From Nocardioides sp. BGMRC 2183 (GTDB lineage: Bacteria; Actinomycetota; Actinomycetes; Propionibacteriales; Nocardioidaceae): a stretch of DNA of 64,000 bases. The notes beneath the pieces were generated by a model that made no database searches, had not been told where the DNA came from, and saw only the letters and a list, made by a program, of their open reading frames with translations. Each line of letters starts with the position of its first letter. Within the stretch, counting starts at the first letter, position 1. The translations under genes and the position numbers were made by a program. Positions 16,523-22,641 of this stretch are shown here, in pieces. Where the stretch lies: contig VSSA01000018.1 in the NCBI GenBank assembly GCA_008123405.1, positions 1-64,000 of the forward strand, written 5' to 3'.

Positions 16523-16646
16523 GGCGTCAGCGCCCGCGCCGCCCTCATCCCGCTCCCTGGCTCCCACCGCTGTCCTCTCGTCCTCTCGCCGTCGTCGTTC
16601 GAGAGTAAAGACGCGCTGAGTCCCGTGGAGGTCTCATCCGCTTTCG

Positions 16647-16710
16647 TCGAGTTGGGGTTTCGGGCCCCTCGAGTTGGGGTTTCGGGCCCCTCGAGTTGGG
16701 GTTTCGGGCC
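16647..16710. repeat. 22-bp tandem repeat, family A (2.9 copies)
   Basis: Units start at 16647, 16669 and 16691 and read TCGAGTTGGGGTTTCGGGCC plus CC. The same word with small changes occurs at 33521-33636 and 40999-41055. This copy sits between two divergent genes, just before the -10 of the lysozyme gene. Confidence 0.9.
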
Positions 16711-16739
16711 AGGCGGCCGCCAATCAGTACCGTGGCTGC

Positions 16740-17540
16740 GTGTCCCGCCCGCGCCCCCTCCTCACCTCCCGGGCCGGCGCCGTGGCCGCAGCACTCGTCC
16801 TGCTCGCGGCACCGATGAGCGGCTGCAACTCCGACGACCCCCGGCCGGCTCCGTCCACCGCGTCCCCGACCAGCACGGAGGCCACGACCCCGCCGACGCC
16901 AGCAACGTCCGCACGTACGCCGACCGCCGCAGAGCCGACCACGACCCGACCCCCACGCCGCCGACCGGCCCTGCGCGGGATCGACGCCTCCCACCACCAG
17001 GGCGCGATCGACTGGGCCGCCGTAGCCAGGAGCGGCCACCGGTTCGCCTACCTCAAGGCCAGCGAGGGCAGCACCTTCACCGACCCGGCCTTCGCCGACA
17101 GCCGCGTCGCGGCCAGCGCCGCCGGCCTCCGGGTCGGCGGCTACCACTACTTCTCCCTCTGTACGTCGGGCGCGGAGCAGGCCACCCACTTCCTCGACGT
17201 GCTCGCGGGCGGGCCAGCACGCGGCCCCCGCCCACTCCCGCCGGCGATCGACCTGGAGCTGGCCGGCAGTTGCGACACTCCCCCGTCGGCCGACGACCTG
17301 CTGGCCGAGGTCCGCACGTTCCTGCGTGCCGTCGAGCGCGGCACCGGCCAGGGGCCGGTCGTCTACCTCTACCCCGAGTTCGAGGCGCGCTACGGATTCG
17401 CCGACGAACTCGCCGATCACCGTCAATGGGTGCGCAGTCTGGACGGCCGCCCGGACCGGGCATGGTGGATGTGGCAGCGCTCGGCGAGTGCGACAGTGCC
17501 CGGGATCGACGGGCCGGCGGACGTCAACCTGATGAAGTGA
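16740..17540 (+). CDS. GH25 lysozyme-like lipoprotein
   Basis: 266 aa from GTG 16740. The signal peptide ends in a lipobox-like MSGC (Cys ~29), so the protein is probably lipid-anchored. A Thr/Pro-rich spacer to ~residue 80 spans the wall. The GH25 catalytic domain then starts with LRGIDASHHQGAIDW, shows FAYLKASEGSTFTD, GGYHYFSLC and PPAIDLEL with the Asp-x-Glu pair, and ends with DVNLMK. It cleaves muramic acid links in peptidoglycan. TACCGT lies exactly six bases before the start, so the mRNA is likely leaderless. The domain is slightly short but complete. Confidence 0.88.
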   Translation: MSRPRPLLTSRAGAVAAALVLLAAPMSGCNSDDPRPAPSTASPTSTEATTPPTPATSARTPTAAEPTTTRPPRRRPALRGIDASHHQGAIDWAAVARSGHRFAYLKASEGSTFTDPAFADSRVAASAAGLRVGGYHYFSLCTSGAEQATHFLDVLAGGPARGPRPLPPAIDLELAGSCDTPPSADDLLAEVRTFLRAVERGTGQGPVVYLYPEFEARYGFADELADHRQWVRSLDGRPDRAWWMWQRSASATVPGIDGPADVNLMK

Positions 17541-17553
17541 CGCGGCCTGGACG

Positions 17554-17814
17554 TCAGAGCTCGACGTCGTCAGGCGGGTCGGCGTACGCGGTCGCGGCGC
17601 TGCCCGGGTCGCCGTCCTGGTCCGCCGCTGCGAGACCACCGGTGGCGATCATCGCCGCCACCGCCGCCGCGGATGCGGCCCACCGGGACGTGACCAACGC
17701 GGTACGACGTCGCCGCGGCGCGGACTCGTTGCACTCACCCGTGCCTTCACCCGTGCCTTCACCCGTGCCTTCACCCGTGCCTTCACCCGTGCCCTCACCC
17801 ATGTCTTCTCGCAT
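17554..17814 (-). CDS. small membrane protein with GEGT repeats
   Basis: 86 aa. After MREDM come five GEGT repeats encoded by a 12-bp tandem DNA repeat. An Arg-rich stretch, one predicted membrane helix (WAASAAAVAAMIATGGLAAA) and an acidic tail ending DDVEL follow. The frame is favoured because the helix and the charged flanks make sense; a second frame across the repeat gives only Lys/Arg-rich junk. Convergent with the GH25 gene. No family recognised, and the repeat number may vary between strains. Confidence 0.5.
   Translation of the reverse strand: MREDMGEGTGEGTGEGTGEGTGEGTGECNESAPRRRRTALVTSRWAASAAAVAAMIATGGLAAADQDGDPGSAATAYADPPDDVEL
17735..17806. repeat. 12-bp tandem repeat (5 copies plus one degenerate)
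   Basis: Unit TCACCCGTGCCT repeated in register from 17735. It encodes GEGT on the minus strand. Confidence 0.95.
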
Positions 17815-17919
17815 GCTTTCACCATGGCGGCCCCCGCTGAGGTCTCGCTGAGCGACGGCCGTGAAGGCGCGATGAGCAGTTTGTCGGCGCCCACCGAATC
17901 GTCGTCGTCGCTCGTCCAG

Positions 17920-18576
17920 TCAGCCCGCTGCCGCACGGTCCTCCGGTCCGGCCGGCAGGAACTGGGCAGAGATGTGGCTCCAGGAGTCGCCGACCAGCCG
18001 GTCGAGGTCGAGATGGGTGGCACGCTGCACGTAGGGCTTCTCCAGCTCGGTGCGCAGCACCTTCACCAGGAACCGGCGCAACTCGGTCTCCATGCCGGTG
18101 ATCCGGCCGAGGACGCCGCCGCGCCGGGTCGCGGAGGCGAGGTCGAGCCGGATCTCGTCCTCGTTCGGCACCTGGATCTCGATCCGCAGCCGTGCCGGCG
18201 CCTCGGCGTGGACGAGGAGCGTGAGCGGAACGACAAGATCGGCGTTGAACCGCATCCGGTCCATCCGCAGGTCCAGGTCGAAGGTGACGTCGATCGGGAG
18301 GTCGACGTGGTAGGTCAACAGTCGGCCGGGCACCTCGTGTCCGGTGGTCGGCCGGAACAGGCCGACCACGCTGACGGTGGCGAACGCCCGCCCGGGACCG
18401 GCACCGATCGGCCCGAGCTCGATCCGGTCTCCGAGCACCGCGTCGATGGTGGCGAGCAGTCGTTCGGTGGGCAGCAGCAGCCGGACGAAGGTCCGGCCGA
18501 GCTCCTCATAGCTGATCGCGTCGGCCTGGCTCACCGCTGACTGCTCCGGCTGCGGCTCCGGCTCCAGTGCGCTCAC
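17920..18576 (-). CDS. unrecognised protein coupled to TetR gene, 218 aa
   Basis: GTG 18576 overlaps the tetR stop by GTGA, which fixes the start. A short acidic N-terminus with EPEPQPEQ is followed by an amphipathic helix, then alternating beta-strand-like segments (LTYHVDLPIDVTFDLDLRM, ADLVVPLTLLVHAEAPARL) and a helical end with ELRRFLVKVLRTELEKPYV. There is no signal peptide or membrane helix. The strand-rich middle could be a ligand- or lipid-binding barrel, but I recognise no family. Being in one operon with a regulator suggests a role tied to its inducer. Its neighbours across the tandem operators include a 60-residue membrane protein. Confidence 0.75.
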   Translation of the reverse strand: MSALEPEPQPEQSAVSQADAISYEELGRTFVRLLLPTERLLATIDAVLGDRIELGPIGAGPGRAFATVSVVGLFRPTTGHEVPGRLLTYHVDLPIDVTFDLDLRMDRMRFNADLVVPLTLLVHAEAPARLRIEIQVPNEDEIRLDLASATRRGGVLGRITGMETELRRFLVKVLRTELEKPYVQRATHLDLDRLVGDSWSHISAQFLPAGPEDRAAAG

Positions 18577-19184
18577 GCGCTCGCCTCCACACCCGGCTCG
18601 ACCCCCGGCTCGGCGATGACGGCCGGCAGCAGGATGCTGACGCACTGCTCGACGAACGCCCGCCGGCGTTGCTTCGGCTGTTGCAGGCCGCTGGTCACGA
18701 TGCCGTCGAGCGCCGCGATCAGCGTGACCGCCCGGGCGCGATCGTGTCGTTCGCCGGCCGACTCCAGCGCGGCGACCACGAAGTCGGTGAGCTGCTCGCG
18801 GGAGGCCGTCAGGCGGGCGCCGACAGCGGGGTCGCGCAGCCCCTCCATGGTCAGCTCCTGTTTCGCGATCCACAGGCGTGGCTCGTTCAACCAGCGCAGG
18901 AAGAGCTGCGTGGTCTCGGTGACGGCGAGCGCCTGGTCGTCGGCGCACCCCTCCATCCGTTTGGCGAGCTCGGTCGCGTCGTGCGCCAGCCGGTCCGCGA
19001 CATGTCCCGCGAGCGCGATCTGCAGTGCGCTACGCGTGCGCAGGTACGCCGAGCAACTGCCTTCGGGCAGCCCGGCCTGCCGGTCGACCGCCCGGTGCGT
19101 CAGCCCGCGGATCCCACCATCGGCCACGACGGTCAGGGCGGCGTCGAGCAGCCGCTCCATCCGGGGCGAGGGCTTGGGAAGCAC
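18573..19184 (-). CDS. TetR family regulator
   Basis: 203 aa from GTG 19184 (ATG 19160 is an alternative start that keeps the whole DNA-binding domain). The helix-turn-helix is RLLDAALTVVADGGIRGLTHRAVDRQAGLPEGSCSAYL, in the form of regulators whose recognition helix holds EGSxSxYL. The helical ligand domain includes WLNEPRLWIAKQELTMEGL. It is followed by an unknown protein with 4-bp overlap. The region upstream carries a fold-back element whose left arm covers this start codon, and beyond it three tandem TCTAC-N4-GTAGA palindromes that may be its operators. Confidence 0.85.
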   Translation of the reverse strand: MLPKPSPRMERLLDAALTVVADGGIRGLTHRAVDRQAGLPEGSCSAYLRTRSALQIALAGHVADRLAHDATELAKRMEGCADDQALAVTETTQLFLRWLNEPRLWIAKQELTMEGLRDPAVGARLTASREQLTDFVVAALESAGERHDRARAVTLIAALDGIVTSGLQQPKQRRRAFVEQCVSILLPAVIAEPGVEPGVEASA

Positions 19185-19332
19185 TGATCAATCCTGCCTG
19201 CTACGCCCCGCGATGCGGCACGCTGGCTGCGCCAGGAACGCTCGAGAGGCGCCCAGCCTGCCTTCGCGCCCCTGGCTTGCCAGCGCACTCGCCTCGCGAC
19301 GCTCGCGACGGCGCCATTGATCAGCGCTTCCC
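19176..19332 (-). mobile_element. fold-back (MITE-like) element, copy 1
   Basis: Terminal arms GGGAAGCACTGATCAAT (19176-19192) and ATTGATCAGCGCTTCCC (19316-19332) pair in 16 of 17 positions. Directly inside the right arm is the 16-bp core CGCTCGCGACGGCGCC (19300-19315), identical (inverted) to the core of copy 2. Inside the left arm is a CCTGCTACGCC-type segment matching the other subterminal core. No coding capacity. It overlaps the start of the tetR gene. Confidence 0.6.
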
Positions 19333-19384
19333 TTGAGATCCGACATGTGACCCATCTTTCCATCGGCGCCCTTGTCTGCGCATC

Positions 19385-19430
19385 TCTACGGCTGTAGATT
19401 TCTACACACGTAGAGTTCTACCGATGTAGA
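19385..19430. promoter_or_regulatory. three tandem palindromic operators, TCTAC-N4-GTAGA
   Basis: Half-sites alternate at 19385, 19394, 19401, 19410, 19417 and 19426, making three 14-bp palindromes in strict 16-bp steps. They lie 21 bp before the small membrane protein gene and ~200 bp from the divergent tetR start. Such an array is typical of cooperative binding by a dimeric repressor, most simply the TetR at 18573-19184. Confidence 0.75.
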
Positions 19431-19451
19431 AAGCCCTGACAAGGAGTCACC

Positions 19452-19634
19452 ATGAGCTTCGAACTGCTTCCCCAGATGACCTACTGGTTCGTCGGCTTCG
19501 TCGCCATCGCCGCGATCGGACTGGCCGTCGGCCTCACCGCCCTGGTCCGCACCGTCGCCGAATACCGCGAGGACCGCATCGCCCGCAACGAGTCGATCGG
19601 CACCTACTACCGCCGCTTCGCCTTCAGCCTCTGA
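19452..19634 (+). CDS. small single-helix membrane protein, 60 aa
   Basis: AAGGAG seven bases before the ATG supports translation. One membrane helix covers about residues 12-34 (YWFVGFVAIAAIGLAVGLTA), followed by a charged juxtamembrane segment (RTVAEYREDRIARNES) and an aromatic end (YYRRFAFSL). No family is recognised. The gene stands alone behind three tandem palindromic operators and between two fold-back elements. The strong operator array suggests tightly controlled expression in response to a ligand. Confidence 0.75.
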   Translation: MSFELLPQMTYWFVGFVAIAAIGLAVGLTALVRTVAEYREDRIARNESIGTYYRRFAFSL

Positions 19635-19671
19635 CGCCGCGGGGTCGACCCGGCCGACTCCGCGGAGCGTC

Positions 19672-19752
19672 AGCCTGGATCCGTGGGTGGGCGCCGTCGC
19701 GAGCGCGCCGCTGCGGGGCCGCGCAGTAGGCGGCCTTCCACGGATCCAGGCT
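19672..19752 (+). mobile_element. fold-back (MITE-like) element, copy 2
   Basis: Perfect 15-bp arms AGCCTGGATCCGTGG (19672-19686) and CCACGGATCCAGGCT (19738-19752). Core GGCGCCGTCGCGAGCG at 19690-19705 and second core GCCGCGCAGTAGGCGG near the right arm. Both cores recur in copies 1 and 3, while the arms are different. Non-coding. Confidence 0.6.
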
Positions 19753-19770
19753 AAGGGGGAGGATGCCGAG

Positions 19771-20244
19771 GTGGGCACGGTGTTCGACTGCGAGATCCAG
19801 GCGCGACTACGCGACGTCAACCTCGGCGGCCACGTCGACAACGTCGAGGCGGTCCGGGTGCTCGATGAGGCGCGGATCCTGTTCCTGCGGCACGCACCGC
19901 TCGATGGGGCCGACCGCCGACCGGGCCTGTTCCGCGACGTACCTGACGGGGTCGCCGAGCTGGTCGCCTCCCAGCGACTGGAGTACCACGCCGAGATGCG
20001 GTTCGTGCCGTTCCAGCCGTTCCTGGTCCGGATCTGGGTGACCCACGTCAGCCGCACCTCGCTCACCGTCAACTGCGAGCTGCGGGTCTCGGCGGATGCC
20101 GCTCCCGCAGTGATCGCGGAGACCGCATTGGTGCTCTTCGACACCTCGGCCGGCCGCCCGTGGCCGATCACCGACCAGGCTCGGGCCACCTTCGAGAGCT
20201 ATCTGGGCGACCCGATCGCGCTGCGCGAGCGCCCCCGCACCTGA
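19771..20244 (+). CDS. hotdog-fold acyl-CoA thioesterase (4HBT)
   Basis: 157 aa from GTG 19771, preceded by AGGGGGAGG. The pattern is that of 4-hydroxybenzoyl-CoA thioesterase-like proteins: VFDCEIQARLRDVNLGGHVDNVEAVRVLDEARILF, with the Asn/His of the loop before the hot-dog helix, then strands LVRIWVTHVSRTSLTVNCEL. It should hydrolyse an acyl-CoA. It is transcribed alone and begins just after a fold-back element. The longer open frame upstream runs through that element and is not used. Confidence 0.8.
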   Translation: MGTVFDCEIQARLRDVNLGGHVDNVEAVRVLDEARILFLRHAPLDGADRRPGLFRDVPDGVAELVASQRLEYHAEMRFVPFQPFLVRIWVTHVSRTSLTVNCELRVSADAAPAVIAETALVLFDTSAGRPWPITDQARATFESYLGDPIALRERPRT

Positions 20245-20264
20245 CCCCGCCGCGCGCGAGGGCG

Positions 20265-20564
20265 TCAGGTCCCGTCGGCGCCGCCCACCGTGAGCCGCAG
20301 CGCGACGACGTCGCCGGTCTCGACGCCGGCCTGGCGTCGTACAGCTGCCTTGAGGGGGACCAGATATCGCCCGTCCTTGGGGAAGAGCGAGGTAGACCAG
20401 GCCACGTCCCCGACCTGCACCCGGACCGGGATCACGCCCCAGCCGTAGGTGACCGCCTCCGCGATCGCGCGGATGTCCTCGCTCTCCTCCTCCGGCACCG
20501 CGACGTAGAAGTACGGCGCAGGCCCGCGCCACTCGAACACCTCGCCACGGAACGCCAGCTCCAC
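20265..20564 (-). CDS. DUF1905 domain protein
   Basis: 99 aa from GTG 20564; TAGCCT lies seven bases before it, suggesting a leaderless mRNA. The sequence (ELAFRGEVFEWRGPAPYFYV, then VPEEESEDIRAIAEAVTYGWGVIPV and LFPKDGRYLVPLKAAVRR) fits DUF1905, a small beta-barrel family of unknown function that is sometimes fused to a YdeI-like domain. Here it stands alone. It is convergent with the thioesterase gene. Confidence 0.8.
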   Translation of the reverse strand: MELAFRGEVFEWRGPAPYFYVAVPEEESEDIRAIAEAVTYGWGVIPVRVQVGDVAWSTSLFPKDGRYLVPLKAAVRRQAGVETGDVVALRLTVGGADGT

Positions 20565-20599
20565 GGCCCACAGGCTAGGCCGACCCGGCGTCTTCCTGT

Positions 20600-20647
20600 G
20601 CGTTTGCGCCGGGTCAGCGCCCCACGGGCCCGCGTTTGAGCCGGGTC
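20600..20647. repeat. 32-bp-period repeat, family B (1.5 units)
   Basis: GCGTTTGCGCCGGGTC at 20600-20615 and GCGTTTGAGCCGGGTC at 20632-20647, exactly 32 bp apart. The same word in the same 32-bp period occurs at 47107-47195. The repeat lies between the DUF1905 and TMEM165 genes, just after the stop of the latter. Confidence 0.8.
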
Positions 20648-20649
20648 GA

Positions 20650-21228
20650 TCAGAAGACGCCGGCCCCGCCGAGGATGAGGGCGATGCCGAAGAGGGCGAA
20701 GAGGCCGGCGGCGCCGTACTTGATGGTCTTCTCGGGGAGCTTGCGGCCGAGCATCGCACCGACCGCGATCGCCAGCGCGTCGGCGGCGACCATGCCGAGG
20801 GTGGAGCCGATCCAGGTGCCGAACCAGCCCTCCTGGGTGGCCAGGGTGATGGTGGCGAGCATCGTCTTGTCGCCCAGCTCGGCGAGGAAGAAGGCGATGC
20901 CGACGGCGAGGATCGCCATCCCCGAGCTGTTGCGCGCCTTGGCGGCCTCGTCCTCGGTGAGCTCGTCGCCGCGCAACGTCCAGGCGGCGAAGCCGAGGAA
21001 GGCCACGCCGGCGACGATCTCGATGATGTGCTGGGAGTCCGCGAAGGCGTCCCCGATCGCATAGCCGATGCCGACCGAGGCAAGGTGCACGATCGCGGTG
21101 GCGGCGGTGATCCCGATCAGTACGTCGCGAGCGCGGTACCGCGCAGCGAACGTCATCGCCATCAACTGGCTCTTGTCTCCGAGCTCGGCCACGAAGATGA
21201 CGGCGGTGCTCAGCAGGAATGCGTACAT
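20650..21228 (-). CDS. TMEM165/GDT1 (UPF0016) family Mn2+ exporter
   Basis: 192 aa from ATG 21228. Two repeats carry the family signature: VFVAELGDKSQLMAM and FLAELGDKTMLATIT, each E-x-GDK-(S/T), with about six membrane helices. Relatives (MneA, GDT1) export Mn2+ or exchange it for protons. A yybP-ykoY type leader precedes the gene, which is the classic control for Mn2+ exporters: excess Mn2+ turns expression on. The open frame extends further upstream through the leader but is non-coding there. Confidence 0.93.
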   Translation of the reverse strand: MYAFLLSTAVIFVAELGDKSQLMAMTFAARYRARDVLIGITAATAIVHLASVGIGYAIGDAFADSQHIIEIVAGVAFLGFAAWTLRGDELTEDEAAKARNSSGMAILAVGIAFFLAELGDKTMLATITLATQEGWFGTWIGSTLGMVAADALAIAVGAMLGRKLPEKTIKYGAAGLFALFGIALILGGAGVF

Positions 21229-21263
21229 GGTGTCCTCTCGGCGCCGGGCCGGAGGAACGGGGA

Positions 21264-21330
21264 CGCCCCTTCGACCAGGCACGTCCTCTACAGGCGGATG
21301 CGCATGCGCATCCGTGGTGTCTGGTCGAAA
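21264..21330 (-). promoter_or_regulatory. expression platform of the Mn2+ riboswitch
   Basis: TTCGACCAGACAC just after the aptamer pairs with GTGCCTGGTCGAA some 40 nt later (one mismatch). Between them is a perfect 20-bp palindrome, CGGATGCGCATGCGCATCCG, at 21295-21314. These can form alternative hairpins that release or block the gene. Confidence 0.5.
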
Positions 21331-21446
21331 GTCTCGTCCGCCACCCGCGCTGCGCATGGCCTGCCGCGCCGGACCTTCCCGCTCGCGCGGGCCGGTCAGT
21401 ATGTCGACGCGACTGTTGGGGACTACTCCCTCTCGCTGCGTCGAGG
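21325..21446 (-). ncRNA. yybP-ykoY manganese riboswitch
   Basis: Minus-strand RNA upstream of the TMEM165 gene shows the conserved pieces in order: GGGAGTAGTCCCC at the 5' part, GTCGACATACTGACCGGCC, a variable GC-rich arm, and GGCGGACGAGACTTTCG at the 3' side. These fit the L1 and L3 loops that bind Mn2+ in yybP-ykoY aptamers. Gene family and position agree. Ends are approximate. Confidence 0.8.
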
Positions 21447-21518
21447 CTAGCCCATCCGGTCCGCCACTGACGAACCGGGACGATCCGCATAACTTCCTGC
21501 AACTCGCCGTTGCGCTAA

Positions 21519-21542
21519 CAACCGGCATGCGACATGCTGTTG
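21519..21542. promoter_or_regulatory. possible operator upstream of the AurF-like gene
   Basis: GCATGCGACATGC with flanking CAAC and GTTG halves forms an imperfect palindrome about 60 bp before the AurF-like start. It may be a site for the TetR at 24375-25085, but symmetry is incomplete. Confidence 0.3.
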
Positions 21543-21599
21543 CAGACAACTCCTGACGATCCGGACGACGCCGTCCGCCGACGAGAGGTGGCCTTCGCC

Positions 21600-22601
21600 A
21601 TGACCGCGCTCACCGAGCCGACCCACTCCGAGCCGACCCACTCCGAGCCCACCCAGAGCTACGACGAGACCCTCCGCACGCTGTCCGAGGCGTCCGTGCA
21701 CCAGCACTTCGACGCGTTCCTCGACATCGACTGGGACAACCCGGACTACGCGATCGACCCGCACGACCCGCGCTGGGTGCTGCCCAAGGCCGATGTTCTC
21801 GGCCGCACCGAGTGGTACCAGTCGCTCCCGCAGGCCGAGCAGATCCGGATCGGCCTCTACCGCCAGGCCAACGTCACCAAGGTCGGGCTGCAGTTCGAGC
21901 AGATCCTCATCGCCGGCCTGATGAACTACGCCTTCAACCTGCCCAACGGCAACCCCGAGTTCCGCTACTCCACGCACGAGGCGACCGAGGAGTGCCATCA
22001 CACCCAGATGTTCCAGGAGTTCGTGAACCGCTCCGGACAGGACGTCAAGGGCGGCACGTTGCTCTTCCGGATCCTCGCCCCGATCCTGCCGATCGCCGCG
22101 AAGTTCGTGCCGTTCGGCTTCTTCTACGGTGTGCTGGCCGGCGAGGAGCCGATCGACCACGTGCAGAAGTCGATCCTGCGCGCCGGCAACGACATGCACC
22201 CATTGCTGCAGCGGATCATGCAGATCCACGTCGCCGAGGAGGCCCGCCACATCGGCTTCGCCCACCAGTTCCTCGAGCACAACGCCCCCAAGCTCCGCCG
22301 CGCCGAGCGTTTCGTGCTCTCCCTGCTGGTGCCGGTGATCATGAGGTGGCTCTGCAACGAGATCCTGGTGCCGTCCAAGCGGGCGCGGCGCGACATGGGC
22401 ATCCCGGACGAGGTGATGAAGCAGGTCTACTGGGACTCCCCCGAGTCGCAGAAGTTCCTTCGTGACCTCTTCGGCGACGTGCGGATGCTGGCGGAGAGCA
22501 CCGGCCTGATGAACCCGGCCAGCCGGCGGGTGTGGCGCGCGATGAAGATCGACGGCCGCGCTTCCCGCTTCCGCAGCGAGCCCAGCTCCGCCGCCGCCTG
22601 A
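21600..22601 (+). CDS. AurF-like diiron oxygenase (DUF3066)
   Basis: 333 aa from ATG 21600, with GAGAGGTGG upstream. The N-terminus repeats TEPTHSEPTHSEPTQS. The helical ferritin-like core carries the iron ligands: FEQILIAGL, EATEECHHTQMFQEF (E-x2-H) and HVAEEARHIGFAHQFLE (E-x2-H). AurF oxidises an aryl amine to nitro; relatives in mycobacteria (the Rv0885 type) have unknown substrates and lie next to fprB, as here. The next gene, 40 bp on, gives the electron supply. Reaction type is established for the family, substrate unknown. Confidence 0.85.
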   Translation: MTALTEPTHSEPTHSEPTQSYDETLRTLSEASVHQHFDAFLDIDWDNPDYAIDPHDPRWVLPKADVLGRTEWYQSLPQAEQIRIGLYRQANVTKVGLQFEQILIAGLMNYAFNLPNGNPEFRYSTHEATEECHHTQMFQEFVNRSGQDVKGGTLLFRILAPILPIAAKFVPFGFFYGVLAGEEPIDHVQKSILRAGNDMHPLLQRIMQIHVAEEARHIGFAHQFLEHNAPKLRRAERFVLSLLVPVIMRWLCNEILVPSKRARRDMGIPDEVMKQVYWDSPESQKFLRDLFGDVRMLAESTGLMNPASRRVWRAMKIDGRASRFRSEPSSAAA

Positions 22602-22641
22602 CCGCGCCCGCCCTCCCGCCTGCGCCCGAGAGGTCCCACCC

